From NCBI RefSeq assembly GCF_014203735.1, contig NZ_JACHJQ010000004.1, positions 558,001 to 622,000 on the forward strand: DNA of 64,000 bases, written 5' to 3'. This document shows positions 1 through 12,278 of this stretch, in pieces. Position numbers and translations under genes: made by a program. This stretch comes from Actinophytocola algeriensis. Its GTDB lineage: Bacteria > Actinomycetota > Actinomycetes > Mycobacteriales > Pseudonocardiaceae. The notes below the pieces were generated by a model. The model had not been told where the DNA came from. It was given only the letters and a program-made list of their open reading frames with translations, and did no database searches. Position 1 is the stretch's first letter, and every line of letters starts with the position of its first letter.

Positions 1-2592
1 CTCCCGGTGCCTGCCCAGCGCGGTGAGGAGCCGGGCCCGCGGGCCGTCCGGCGTCACCGCCACGCCGCTCAGTGGCCCGCGGTCGCCGGTCACCGCCGCC
101 AGGCCGAGCAGCACGAGCGGTGGGTCCGGCTGCCCGGCCCGTGCGCTCAGCTCACGTGCGTGCCGCAGGTCGGCCTCGGCCCTGGCGGCGTCGCCCTGCC
201 GCGCCAGGCAGTCGGCGCGGCGGCACAGCACGTCCACGCACTCCTCCAGTGCGCCGAACCGCTCGTACAGCGAGAGGGACTCCGCCCACAGCGCCTGTGC
301 GCGGTCCCACTCACCCCGCCAGCTCGCGGCCTCGCCCAGCCAGTCCAGTGCCTGCGCCGTGCCCCACCGCTCGCCGAGCCCTCGGAACGTCGCGAGCACC
401 GCGCGCAGGGCCGTTTCGCCCTCGGTGGGGCGGCCGTCGAGGAGGCTCATGATCGCGAGGCTGAGGTCGCCGAGCGCGGCGTTCCACGGGTCGGTCCCGA
501 GCAGCGGCGCCGCCTCGTCGACCGGTCCCCACGGGCCGGTGGTCATGCCCCACAGGGCGGCGACGAACGGGTACCGCAGCTCGGTGAGTCCCCGCATGAC
601 GTCCCGCGCCCGGTCCCAGTGCGACTGCTCCGGCCGGGGCACGGCGAGCAGCACACACGCGACGTACTGCTCACCGGTGGCACCCTTGTCCAGCAGTGCG
701 GTGGCCGCCGCACCGGCCTGGCTGCGCCGCCCGGACAGCCACCAGTACGCGGTCAGCGCCGCCACCAGCCGATGCCCGGTCGCCGGGTCGCCGTCGACCG
801 ACCAGCGCAGCGCGGCCATCAGGTTGTCGTGGTCGGCCGACAGTTCCGCCAGCCGCTCCAGCTGTTCCGAGCGCCGCAGGTGCGGGTCGGCGCGCTCGGC
901 CAGCGCCAGGTAGTAGCGCGCGTGCGCGGGCCGGATGTCCTCGGTGGACTGTGCCGCGCAGAACAGCCGGACCGTCTCGAGCATGCGGTAGCGGCGGCCG
1001 TCGGTCTCGACGAGCGACCGGTCGACGAGGTCCGCGAGCACGTCGTCGGTGGTGTCGCAGACGGTCTCGACGGCCGCGAGCGCCGCACCACCGGTGAACA
1101 CGGAGAACCGCGCCGCCGCCAGCTGCTCCCCGGCCGTGAGCAGGTCCCAGCTCCACTCCACGACCGCCCGCAGCGTCCGGTGCCGCCGCGCCGCCGTCCG
1201 GTCGCCGCGGGACAGCAACCGGAACGGGCCGTGCGCGGCGAGCCGCCCGGCCAGCTCCTCGACCGTGAACTGCCGCAGGCGCGCGGCCGCCAGCTCGACC
1301 GCGAGCGGCAGCCCGTCGAGCGCGGCGCAGATCGCCGTGACGGCGTCCCGGTTCTCGTCGGTGACCGCGAACCCTGGCCGGACGGCGGCGGCGCGGTCGG
1401 CGAACAGGCGCACGGCGTCCGTGCCGAGCGGGGCCAGCGGCAGCAGCGTCTCGCCGGTGAGGCCGAGCGGTTCGCGGCTGGTGGCGAGGACCGCGAGACC
1501 GGGGCAGTCGGCGAGCAGCGTGCGGACCAGCACGGCGACGTCGACGACGACCTGCTCGCAGTTGTCCAGCACCAGCAGCAGCGGCCGGTCCAGCGCGGCG
1601 ACCAGCCCGCGGACGGGGTCGCTCGCGGCGGCGGGCTCGCGCAACCCGAGCGCGCGGAGCAGCGCGTGCGGCACCAGCTCGCCGTCGGTCACAGGGGACA
1701 GGTCGACGAAACAGGCGTCCCTGCCGCGGGCGGCCTCGATCACGAGGCACGTCTTGCCGGTGCCGCCCGGGCCGAGGACGGTGACGAGCCGCGTGCCGTG
1801 CAGGTCGGCGAGCCGCGCCAGTTCGGCCCCTCGGCCGACGAAGCTCGTGAGCTGCCCGGGCAGCCCGGCACGCGGTGGCCCTTCGGCACGCAGGATCGCG
1901 AGGTGGGCGGCGGCCAGCTCGGGGGAGGGGTCGGCGCCCAGCTCGTCGGCGAGGAGGCGGCGGGTGTCCTCGAACTCGGCGAGCGCCTCGGCCTGGCGGC
2001 CGGTCGCGTGCAGGGCGTGCATGAGCTGGCCACGCAGCCGTTCCCGGAGCGGGTGGGCGGCGACGAGCGCGCGCAGGTCGGCCACGGACGTTGCGGCCGG
2101 GTCGGCGTCGACGAGGTCCTCGATGGCGCAGAGCCGCAGGTCGTCGAGCCGTGCGGCCTGGGCGGCGCCGTGCGGCAGGTCGACGAGGGCCGGGCCACGC
2201 CAGAGCGCGGTGGCCTCCCGCAGGAGCGCGGCGGCCTTGTCACGCGCACCGGCGGCGAGGAGGCGGCGCCCGTCGGCGGCGAGCTGTTCGAACCGCAACG
2301 CGTCCACGCCGCCAGGGTCGATCGCGAGCCGGTAGCCGGTGCTGTCGAAGTGGATGTCGACGTGGACGCTGACGGACTTCCGCAGCCGGGACACGTGCGC
2401 CTGCACCGCGGCGGCCGCTCCGGCGGGCGGGTCGTCCCCGTACTGCGCGGCGATGATCGCGTCCGCGGTGACGACCCGGTTCGCGTTGAGCGCGAGCAAC
2501 ACCAGCAACGCACGCGGCCGCGGCCCCGCGACGACGACGGGCGCACCGTCGTCGCCGGTCACTTCGAGACCGCCGAGCACCCCGATCCGCAT
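1..2592 (-). CDS. AfsR/SARP-family transcriptional regulator with BTAD, NB-ARC and TPR-like regions (3' end cut by window)
   Basis: Large one-component ATP-dependent regulator of the AfsR/DnrI type, usually an activator of secondary metabolism or neighbouring genes. From ATG at 2592 the frame is open to base 1, so 864 residues are visible and the C-terminus is missing. Order: OmpR-type winged helix (about 1-90, starting MRIGVLGGLEV), bacterial transcriptional activation domain (about 95-240), NB-ARC ATPase with Walker A GPGGTGKT at 274-281 and a Walker B-like LLLVLDNCE near 330, then helical TPR-like repeats. It begins 27 bases after the P450 stop on the same strand with no obvious ribosome site, so it is probably co-transcribed with the P450. 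The family is certain; the target genes are not known. Confidence 0.93.
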   Translation of the reverse strand, partial: MRIGVLGGLEVTGDDGAPVVVAGPRPRALLVLLALNANRVVTADAIIAAQYGDDPPAGAAAAVQAHVSRLRKSVSVHVDIHFDSTGYRLAIDPGGVDALRFEQLAADGRRLLAAGARDKAAALLREATALWRGPALVDLPHGAAQAARLDDLRLCAIEDLVDADPAATSVADLRALVAAHPLRERLRGQLMHALHATGRQAEALAEFEDTRRLLADELGADPSPELAAAHLAILRAEGPPRAGLPGQLTSFVGRGAELARLADLHGTRLVTVLGPGGTGKTCLVIEAARGRDACFVDLSPVTDGELVPHALLRALGLREPAAASDPVRGLVAALDRPLLLVLDNCEQVVVDVAVLVRTLLADCPGLAVLATSREPLGLTGETLLPLAPLGTDAVRLFADRAAAVRPGFAVTDENRDAVTAICAALDGLPLAVELAAARLRQFTVEELAGRLAAHGPFRLLSRGDRTAARRHRTLRAVVEWSWDLLTAGEQLAAARFSVFTGGAALAAVETVCDTTDDVLADLVDRSLVETDGRRYRMLETVRLFCAAQSTEDIRPAHARYYLALAERADPHLRRSEQLERLAELSADHDNLMAALRWSVDGDPATGHRLVAALTAYWWLSGRRSQAGAAATALLDKGATGEQYVACVLLAVPRPEQSHWDRARDVMRGLTELRYPFVAALWGMTTGPWGPVDEAAPLLGTDPWNAALGDLSLAIMSLLDGRPTEGETALRAVLATFRGLGERWGTAQALDWLGEAASWRGEWDRAQALWAESLSLYERFGALEECVDVLCRRADCLARQGDAARAEADLRHARELSARAGQPDPPLVLLGLAAVTGDRGPLSGVAVTPDGPRARLLTALGRHRE

Positions 2593-2619
2593 GCGGTGAT
2601 TGTGTCCCGCCGGGGTCGG

Positions 2620-3699
2620 TCACTGGGCGCGGCCCGCGTCCCAGACGGCGTCCAGCGGGCCGGGCAGGCGGATCTTCCAGCCGTGCGGGGCGGGGTGCCA
2701 GCCCGGCGCGGGCCGCACGTCGGGCATCCGGTCCAGCAGCACGTCCAGCGCGACCCGTGCCACGGTGGTCACCAGCGAGTGCGCGGGGCAGTGGCGCGAC
2801 CCGGCGCCGAACCCCAGGTTCGTCCGCAGCTTCCTGTGCACGTCGAACCGGTCGGCGTCGGCGAACACCGACGGGTCGCGGTTGGCCGACGCGAGGACCA
2901 CCGCGAGCCGTGCGCTGCCGGGAATCTTCCTGCCCCCCAGCGAAACCGGCCGCGTCGTGCGCCTGGTCACCGCGCCGACCGGCCCCGCCCACCGCAGGCC
3001 CTCGTACACCGCGGGGCCGAGGAGCTTCCGGTCCCGGCGCACCGCGAACAGCTGCGCCGGGTTCGCCCACAGCGCGGCGAGTGTCCACGCCGCCAGCCAG
3101 CCCGGTTCGACCACGCTCATCGCGACGTGCTTGAGCAGCGCCAGCACATCCGCGTCGGCCCGCACCAGTCGCGCCACGACGGAACCGTCCGGACGGGTGC
3201 GCAGCCGGTCCAGCACGACCGACACCTCAGCGTCCTCGGCAAGCACCGCGATGGCGGCGTTGTCGACGGACGGGTCGCGGCCCGCGTTGTTGATGACCCG
3301 TGCGAGCGTGTTCCCCCAGCGCAGCATCGTGTCCGCGCCGCCGACGCCGATGCCGAGCAGTGTCGCGTCAGCGACCGCCGCGACCGGTCCGAAGTACTCG
3401 GCAGTCAGGTCCGCGCGGCCCGCCGTGAACACGTCGTCCGCCGCCTTGCGGGCCACCGGCCGGACGATCGTCTCGATCTCCTCCGCGTCGAGGCCCGGCT
3501 CGTACGCGTGCCGGAACGCGTCGTGGAGGTCGGCGTGCTCGCAGACGAACCGCGCCGGGTCGGACAGGACCGCCAGCACCTCGTGCCACCCGGTCACGAG
3601 CCACTGCCCGGCCTCGGGCACCCAGGTCACCGGCTCCTGTTCGCGGAGCCGCGCGTAGATCGGGTAGGGGTCGGCGTCGAGCTCGGCGAGCGTGGTCAT
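2620..3699 (-). CDS. Cytochrome P450, atypical I-helix
   Basis: Heme-thiolate monooxygenase-like protein of 359 residues, shorter than the usual 390-420. The heme loop FGAGSRHCPAHS places the cysteine ligand at residue 304, and the K-helix ExxR is E233-R236. The I-helix region (about 190-210, HVAMSVVEPGWLAAW) lacks the normal AGxxT motif, so the acid-alcohol pair that protonates bound oxygen is not present in its usual form. It may therefore use peroxide, catalyse an unusual reaction, or be non-oxygenating. Start ATG at 3699 is preceded by an AAAGGG ribosome site. It lies directly upstream of the AfsR-type regulator, which suggests a regulator-enzyme pair. Substrate unknown; no ferredoxin gene is adjacent. 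Confidence 0.9.
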   Translation of the reverse strand: MTTLAELDADPYPIYARLREQEPVTWVPEAGQWLVTGWHEVLAVLSDPARFVCEHADLHDAFRHAYEPGLDAEEIETIVRPVARKAADDVFTAGRADLTAEYFGPVAAVADATLLGIGVGGADTMLRWGNTLARVINNAGRDPSVDNAAIAVLAEDAEVSVVLDRLRTRPDGSVVARLVRADADVLALLKHVAMSVVEPGWLAAWTLAALWANPAQLFAVRRDRKLLGPAVYEGLRWAGPVGAVTRRTTRPVSLGGRKIPGSARLAVVLASANRDPSVFADADRFDVHRKLRTNLGFGAGSRHCPAHSLVTTVARVALDVLLDRMPDVRPAPGWHPAPHGWKIRLPGPLDAVWDAGRAQ

Positions 3700-4247
3700 C
3701 GCACCCTTTCCGGTATTCGCGCGAAACCATTGGGAAAATCATGACACGGGCCGGAACGCAATGAACTCGTCGCGCCGTGCCGGGGGCGCGTTACTCGGCT
3801 GTTGGGGTGACGGTGATTGCGCCGTTGGTGGCATGAGCGGTCGATGTCCACGGCTTTCGCGGAACACGTTGCTTGCATCGTTCCAAGAGGACCGATGAGT
3901 GCACTGACCTGGCGTTATGTGGGATACGACAAATGCCCGAGCCTATGACGCAATGTGTGTGTCATTTGCCGAACCCATTCGGCGCGGTAAATGGCGCACA
4001 CGCTGGTTGCGGGGCGTGAGGGCACGCCGGCGTGGTTACTGCATGCCGGTATTACCGGTGCGCTGGAGCGGTGTTCCGGCAATAGTGCACGGCGTCCACC
4101 CCATCGAGTGGTTTCCCATTCACGACCGGCGGGTCGCGCTGCCGGGGCACGAGAAGCCACCGGCGCGCCGCTTGTCATCGAGCCGGGGCAGGTGCGCTCA
4201 CGGTGTGCCGCGAGCGACGGCGTTTGCCGGTCCTCGACGGTGGGAAA
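3700..4247. other. Gene-poor 548-bp stretch with lower GC
   Basis: No convincing gene. Short open frames occur on both strands, but they have poor third-position GC bias, no good ribosome sites and no recognisable domains. The sequence is visibly less GC-rich than its neighbours (e.g. 3700-3780 and 3940-4000). The right-hand side of the P450 probably contains its promoter. It could also be a decayed gene or a small transfer scar. Confidence 0.5.
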
Positions 4248-4493
4248 CTAGGCGGCGCCGCGTTCCACGCCACCGGGCGGCGTGATGTTCAGGACCACCG
4301 ACAGCGGGATCAGCGTCACCGTCTGCCGCAGCCTGCTCTCGGACATCCGGATGCCCAGCCACAGCTCACCTGTGACGGGGTCGGCCTCGAGGGGCCCGAC
4401 GGCCTCGCCGACGCGGAACCGCTCGCCGCGCTCGTCGCGCAGCAGGAACGTGACCATCGATCCGCGGGCAGGACCCGCCTCCGTGTTCGACAC
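4248..4493 (-). CDS. Small hypothetical protein (81 aa)
   Basis: Starts at GTG 4493 behind a good GAGGTGAG ribosome site six bases upstream. The product is short, soluble and acidic, with beta-strand-like segments (MVTFLLRDERGERFRVGE) and no signal peptide or membrane segment. Codon bias is normal for the genome. It is divergent from the lipoprotein gene at 4607. Function not recognised. Confidence 0.6.
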   Translation of the reverse strand: MSNTEAGPARGSMVTFLLRDERGERFRVGEAVGPLEADPVTGELWLGIRMSESRLRQTVTLIPLSVVLNITPPGGVERGAA

Positions 4494-4606
4494 AGCTACT
4501 CACCTCAGACCGGCAGGGGACACCGAAAAGGGAGTTCCCCGGAGAACGCGAACTATGCACGCGATGTCCCGCCGCACGGCTAACCGCTTACGGCACACTG
4601 ACCGGT

Positions 4607-5677
4607 GTGCGCCTGATCGCGGTCGTCCTCGCGTTGCTGCTGGTGGCGAGCTGCGGCTCGGCCCCGCCCCCGGCGCGGATGCGGTTCACGCAGGTGGAGC
4701 TGCCGCCGGGCGCCGCGCCGGTCCGCATCGCGGCCGCCGGGGACGAGCTGGTCGTCGCGGTGAGCACGGACGGGAAACCGGGGATCGTGCGCCACCGGGA
4801 CGGCAGGAACACCGAGGTCCCGCTGACCCCGGCGACCGGCTACGGCGCCGAGGCGCTCTGGTACTCCCTGGCGGCGAACGACGGGGAGATCCTCGCCATC
4901 GGCGGCAAACGCGGCGGCGCGCACGGCAATGTCCGCTGGAGCGTCTGGCGCACCACCGGCACGGGTGTGGCAGAGCAGCCCCAGGCGTTCTCCACCTTCG
5001 GCGGGCTCGGCGCGGGCGACCTCGTCGACGCGGTGCTCCCCAGGACGGGCCCGCTGCTCGTCGGGACGTGGCAGAGCCACAGCGCCGGATCAGACCCTTC
5101 TGTATGGACGACGGACGGCTCCATATGGACTCGGCTGAGTTCGACAGGAACCCCGCTGGAGAGCACTAGAGCCGCGCTGAAGTTCCCCATGGCCGCGACC
5201 GCGCACGGAGCCGACGTGGTGATCGCCGGATGGCAGTTCGTGAAGGGTGTGCAGCAGCCGGTCGTGTGGACGCTCCGTGACGGTTCGGCGACGCTGACGC
5301 CGCTGCCCGACGCGGGCAAGCTCGGCAACGCCATGACCGTGACCTGCGCAGACACCTGTTCGGTTGCCGGCCGGGTGGACGGCAGGCTGGCCGTCTGGCA
5401 GGGGAGTGGTAACACGTGGCGACGGGTTCCCGACGTACCCGAGGTACCCGTAGGGGACAAGGACCGGCCACCGCCGCCCCTCGGTGACACCCTCGTGTAC
5501 TCCGAACGGGGCAACGTACGCATTGCTACCCTCAGTGGCGGCACTCGCGACGCGGTCGGCCCCACAGGCGTGGTCACCGGCGTCGCACGGGTCGGCGACA
5601 GCTTCTATGTGCTGGCGGGACCCAGCAATGACAGTCAGGACAACAACCAAACCCTGTGGCGCGCAGGTCCGGGCTGA
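4607..5677 (+). CDS. Secreted lipoprotein, probable beta-propeller
   Basis: 356-residue protein with a lipoprotein signal (hydrophobic core LLLVA, lipobox VASC, lipidated cysteine about residue 16), so anchored on the outer face of the membrane. The mature part is built of repeated short beta segments rich in W, G and polar turns (e.g. VVWTLRDG, LAVWQGSG), like a non-enzymatic propeller. Start GTG 4607 is chosen because it gives a proper signal peptide. No catalytic motif and no named family recognised. It lies upstream of the metH leader with about 100 bases between its stop and the riboswitch; a link to methionine metabolism is not evident. Confidence 0.8.
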   Translation: MRLIAVVLALLLVASCGSAPPPARMRFTQVELPPGAAPVRIAAAGDELVVAVSTDGKPGIVRHRDGRNTEVPLTPATGYGAEALWYSLAANDGEILAIGGKRGGAHGNVRWSVWRTTGTGVAEQPQAFSTFGGLGAGDLVDAVLPRTGPLLVGTWQSHSAGSDPSVWTTDGSIWTRLSSTGTPLESTRAALKFPMAATAHGADVVIAGWQFVKGVQQPVVWTLRDGSATLTPLPDAGKLGNAMTVTCADTCSVAGRVDGRLAVWQGSGNTWRRVPDVPEVPVGDKDRPPPPLGDTLVYSERGNVRIATLSGGTRDAVGPTGVVTGVARVGDSFYVLAGPSNDSQDNNQTLWRAGPG

Positions 5678-5781
5678 CCGCCCGGTCGCGCGCCGGCTCG
5701 GGTGGTGCGGCAGAACGAGTCAGTCATCCCGCGATGCGGCCGTCATCGCGGCGGCGTGCCTGACTCGGTAAAGTCCCCCTT

Positions 5782-5868
5782 GGGCCGAGAGGCGCTGCAA
5801 CGGACTGGGGTCCGCCACGCTCGGCCCGGACGACCATTCCGAAGGGCGCCTCCCACTTCACTGGGAGG
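5782..5868 (+). promoter_or_regulatory. SAH riboswitch controlling metH
   Basis: The aptamer matches the S-adenosylhomocysteine riboswitch. P1 is GGGCCGAG (5782-5789) paired with CTCGGCCC (5820-5827). The core GCGCTGCAA lies at 5792-5800, P2 is CGGAC/GTCCG (5801-5805 with 5810-5814), and the conserved CCAcGCTCG follows. The pseudoknot AGGCGC (5790-5795) pairs perfectly with GCGCCT (5846-5851). The expression platform is also visible: CCTCCCA (5849-5855) can instead pair with TGGGAGG (5862-5868), which is the metH Shine-Dalgarno. The two helices share 5849-5851, so ligand-stabilised pseudoknot formation should free the ribosome site and turn translation on. Family assignment rests on known SAH aptamer structure; regulation direction is inferred. 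Confidence 0.92.
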
Positions 5869-5872
5869 TCGC

Positions 5873-9478
<3,606 letters not shown>

Positions 9479-9812
9479 CCCGTCAGCGGCGCCGCCAGGA
9501 TCGCTCACGGCGACCTGGCGGCGCCGCGTCGCGTGCGCATCACCTTGTCCGCCAAGGAGATCCACGACGGCCCACCCGCACGGTGCGCGGATGGGCCGAA
9601 GGGAAGCGGGCGCCGGCCGGAGGCTGGGGGGAACATCCGGCCGGCGTTATCCGGTCACCTCTGCGACTGACCGAACCACATCGGCAATGCCCTGGGGGTG
9701 TCGACACCACCGGAAAGGCTCTGGTCATTGTCGCCGCAATCGGTGACCAACCTGTACAACGGTGGACTTCCGCCTTACGTTCCCGTGCCGACGTGCCTTC
9801 CGTCACAGGGAG
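9479..9812. other. Convergent intergenic region with two hairpins
   Basis: 334 bases between metH and the XRE regulator. It holds the metH terminator at 9486-9527 and a second inverted repeat, GCCGGCCGGA (9612-9621) with TCCGGCCGGC (9636-9645), which could terminate transcription of the regulator from the other side. No gene is supported here. Confidence 0.6.
9486..9527. terminator. Strong hairpin terminator after metH
   Basis: Perfect 14-bp inverted repeat GCGGCGCCGCCAGG (9486-9499) with CCTGGCGGCGCCGC (9514-9527), eight bases after the metH stop. There is no T-tract, as is common in actinomycetes. Confidence 0.85.
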
Positions 9813-10646
9813 TCACAGCCGAAGGAGCAGGTTCGCGGTGTGCTCGTCGGCGGGTGTGTAGGTCGTCATGCGCAGCTCGGACCGCTGGCCCAGCCACAGA
9901 TAGGTGTAGTCGAAGGTCAGTACGCCCAGCTCGTGGTGGCGAAATCGTTTTGTCAGGTTTCGCATCGGCTGGACGTCGTATCGCACCCACAGGGCCTCGA
10001 ACTCCGGTGACTCGGTCCGCAGCCGCTTCACCAGCGACCGCCACGCCGGCTCCGCGAGGTGCTTGGCCATCGCTCCCCGTAACTGCCCGACCATCTGCGG
10101 CCGCCGGTCCGCGAGGTCCGGCATCCGCGCCTGCCACCCCGGGTTCGTGAACGCCTGCAGCACCGCGTTCTGCTCGTGCCCCGGCAGTGCCGACACCCCC
10201 ATGAGCTCGTCGTAGGGCCGGTTGTAGGCGAGGATGTCGAACCGCGCGTTCGTCACCAGCGCCGGGAACGGGTCCAGCTTGCCGAGCATCGCGCGCACAC
10301 CCGCCGGGATGGCCCGGCATTCCTTCTCCCTCGCCGGTTCTGCCGCGCCGGCGAGCGTGAACAGGTGCGCCCGCTCGTGCGGGTCGAGCCGCAGCGTGCC
10401 CGCGATCGCCAGCAGCACCTGTTCGGAGACGTTGATGTCGCGCGCCTGCTCGAGCCACGTGTACCAGGTGACGCCGACACCGGCGAGCTGCGCGACCTCC
10501 TCGCGCCGCAGCCCCGGCGTGCGCCTGCGACCTGACGTTGTCAGCCCCACCTGGTCCGGTGAGATCCGCTCCCGCCTGTTGCGCAGGAAGGCCGCCAGCT
10601 CACGGCGCCGCGCCTCGGCCGTGTCCGTCACGAGCGGTGTTGCCAT
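9813..10646 (-). CDS. XRE-family regulator with MmyB-like ligand-binding domain
   Basis: 277 residues. An N-terminal lambda-type helix-turn-helix (LRREEVAQLAGVGVTWYTWLEQ, about 35-75) is followed by the MmyB/MltR-type PAS-like sensor domain (about 105-270; FDILAYNRPYDELMG and WRSLVKRLRTESPEF are typical). Start ATG 10646 has a GGTGGAG ribosome site; the frame could be extended upstream, but that part lacks the family's beginning. Divergent from an MFS exporter gene, so it probably senses a small molecule and controls that exporter; palindromes between the two genes are candidate operators. Confidence 0.9.
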   Translation of the reverse strand: MATPLVTDTAEARRRELAAFLRNRRERISPDQVGLTTSGRRRTPGLRREEVAQLAGVGVTWYTWLEQARDINVSEQVLLAIAGTLRLDPHERAHLFTLAGAAEPAREKECRAIPAGVRAMLGKLDPFPALVTNARFDILAYNRPYDELMGVSALPGHEQNAVLQAFTNPGWQARMPDLADRRPQMVGQLRGAMAKHLAEPAWRSLVKRLRTESPEFEALWVRYDVQPMRNLTKRFRHHELGVLTFDYTYLWLGQRSELRMTTYTPADEHTANLLLRL

Positions 10647-10678
10647 GTCTCCACCGTGACACGCCACGCAGCCAGGTG

Positions 10679-10725
10679 CCAGGTAGTGCGGGTACCTGGA
10701 TGGCCACACTCTGGTACCAGTGTGG
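10679..10725. promoter_or_regulatory. Candidate operators for the XRE regulator
   Basis: Two related GGTACC-centred imperfect palindromes lie between the divergent regulator and exporter: CCAGGT...GTACCTGG at 10679-10699 and CCACACTctGGTACCaGTGTGG at 10704-10725. Their position suggests autoregulation plus exporter control. Binding is inferred from arrangement only. Confidence 0.5.
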
Positions 10726-10746
10726 CAGTGAGCGTTCTCTGGTGAC

Positions 10747-12156
10747 GTGACCACGCTCATCGCGCCCCCGCGGCTGTCCGCGGCAGGCCTCGCGACGCTC
10801 TTGCTGAGCACCGTGCTGGCTCCCATCGACCTGTTCATCGTCAACGTCGCACTGCCCACGATCCAGTCCGACCTGCACGCGTCCACGTCGGCTCTCGAGT
10901 GGGTGCTCGCGGGCTACGGCGTCGCGTTCGCGTTGCTGCTGGTCATCGGCGGCAGGCTCGGTGACGCGCTCGGCAGACGCCGCGTCCTCACCTGGGGTCT
11001 CGCCGCGTTCACCGTCACGTCGCTGATCTGCGGCCTCGCGCCCACCACCACGGTGCTCGTCCTCGCCAGGGCCGCGCAGGGGGCCGCGGCGGCGCTGATG
11101 GTGCCGCAGGTGTTCTCGATCATGCAGGCCACCACGAGCGGTGAGCAGCGCGCCAGGACGCTCGGCTACTTCGCCGCCGCGGCGGGGGTCGCGATGGTGC
11201 TGGGCCAGGTACTCGGCGGTGTGCTGGTGGCAGCAGACGTCGCGGGTGCGGGCTGGCGGCCGATCTTCTTGGTCAACGTCCCGATCGGGATCGCCGTGAT
11301 ACTCCTCGTGTCCAGGACCCTGCCGGAAAGCCGGGCCGTTGACCCGATCGGTGTCGACCGGTGGGGGACCGTGCTGCTCGGCGGCGCGCTGCTCGCGTTG
11401 CTGGTGCCGCTGCTGGAAGGCAGAACGCTGGGCTGGCCCGCGTGGTGCTGGGCGCTGCTGGTGCTGTCGCCGGTACTCGCGGCGTCGTACTTCGCGGTGG
11501 CGCGGCGGCTGGAGCGGACCGGTGGTGTCCCGCTCCTGCCACCCACCTTGCTGCGGATGCAGACCATGCGCCACGGCGTGCTGATCGCGGTCCCGGTGTT
11601 CGCCGGGTTCGGCGGGTTCATGTTCGTGTTCGCGCTGGTCTTCCAGACCGGCCTGCACTACAGCCCGCTCACCGCGGGTCTCGCGCTGACGCCGGCCGCG
11701 ATCGGCTTCCTGGTGATGTCACTGCAGACCAGCTGCCTGGTGGCCCGGCACGGCAGGCGGGTGCTGGTGACGGGCGCGATCGTCCAGGTCACCGGACTGC
11801 TGGCCCTGACCGCGACAACGCTGAACGCGTGGCCGGACATCTCGGTACTGGACCTGGCACCCGGCGCCCTGCTGTACGGCATGGGACAGGGCGCGATCGC
11901 CCCGGTGCTGTTCCGGGTGATCCTGTCCGGCGTACCGACGGAGGCCGCCGGCGCGGGCAGCGGAGTGCTCACCACGACACAGCAGACGTCGCTGGCGCTG
12001 GGGGTCGCGACACTGGGATCGCTGTTCGTGGCCCTGGCCGGAACACTGGGCATGCGCGACGCACTGGTGCTCACCACACTGCTGATGGCCGGGTTGTCGG
12101 CGGTGGTCGGCGTACTGACGGCCAGGCTGCCCGACCCCCGCCACACGCCCAGGTGA
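10747..12156 (+). CDS. MFS drug/metabolite exporter, EmrB/QacA type
   Basis: 469-residue inner-membrane transporter of the 14-helix DHA2 class, predicted to export drugs or metabolites using the proton gradient. Motif A GRLGDALGRRRV follows helix 2, and the helix-5 antiporter-like motif appears as VLGQVLGGVLV. GTG 10747 is the first usable start downstream of an in-frame stop; the ribosome site is weak. Divergent from the XRE regulator, which is its likely controller. Substrate not predictable. Confidence 0.93.
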   Translation: MTTLIAPPRLSAAGLATLLLSTVLAPIDLFIVNVALPTIQSDLHASTSALEWVLAGYGVAFALLLVIGGRLGDALGRRRVLTWGLAAFTVTSLICGLAPTTTVLVLARAAQGAAAALMVPQVFSIMQATTSGEQRARTLGYFAAAAGVAMVLGQVLGGVLVAADVAGAGWRPIFLVNVPIGIAVILLVSRTLPESRAVDPIGVDRWGTVLLGGALLALLVPLLEGRTLGWPAWCWALLVLSPVLAASYFAVARRLERTGGVPLLPPTLLRMQTMRHGVLIAVPVFAGFGGFMFVFALVFQTGLHYSPLTAGLALTPAAIGFLVMSLQTSCLVARHGRRVLVTGAIVQVTGLLALTATTLNAWPDISVLDLAPGALLYGMGQGAIAPVLFRVILSGVPTEAAGAGSGVLTTTQQTSLALGVATLGSLFVALAGTLGMRDALVLTTLLMAGLSAVVGVLTARLPDPRHTPR

Positions 12157-12161
12157 CCAGG

Positions 12162-12177
12162 CCCGCCACGTGGCGGG
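12162..12177. terminator. Hairpin after the MFS gene
   Basis: Perfect 16-base palindrome CCCGCCACGTGGCGGG seven bases past the MFS stop, able to form a tight stem-loop. Probable terminator. Confidence 0.55.
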
Positions 12178-12278
12178 TCCTGTCAGACTGTCGCCCGTGG
12201 AGTTCTTCTGTCACCACCGCGACCGGCCGGGTTTGCTGGGCGGCCCGCCGCTGACCACCTGAGCCGGTAGAGGAAGAG

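Noticed and set aside
7-3744. 1245-codon plus-strand open frame
   Set aside because: It is antisense to the AfsR-type regulator and P450; the translation is low-complexity R/G/P/V with no domain, typical of shadow frames in very high-GC DNA.
3917-4285. 122-codon plus-strand ORF in the gene-poor gap
   Set aside because: No ribosome site, no domain, Arg-rich translation and third-position bias unlike neighbours.
5702-5872. Upstream in-frame extension of metH
   Set aside because: It would translate through the SAH aptamer and lacks family similarity; the ATG at 5873 follows the regulated ribosome site.
9540-9806. 88-codon minus-strand ORF between metH and the XRE gene
   Set aside because: It overlaps the hairpins, has a Pro/Arg-rich composition and no ribosome site.
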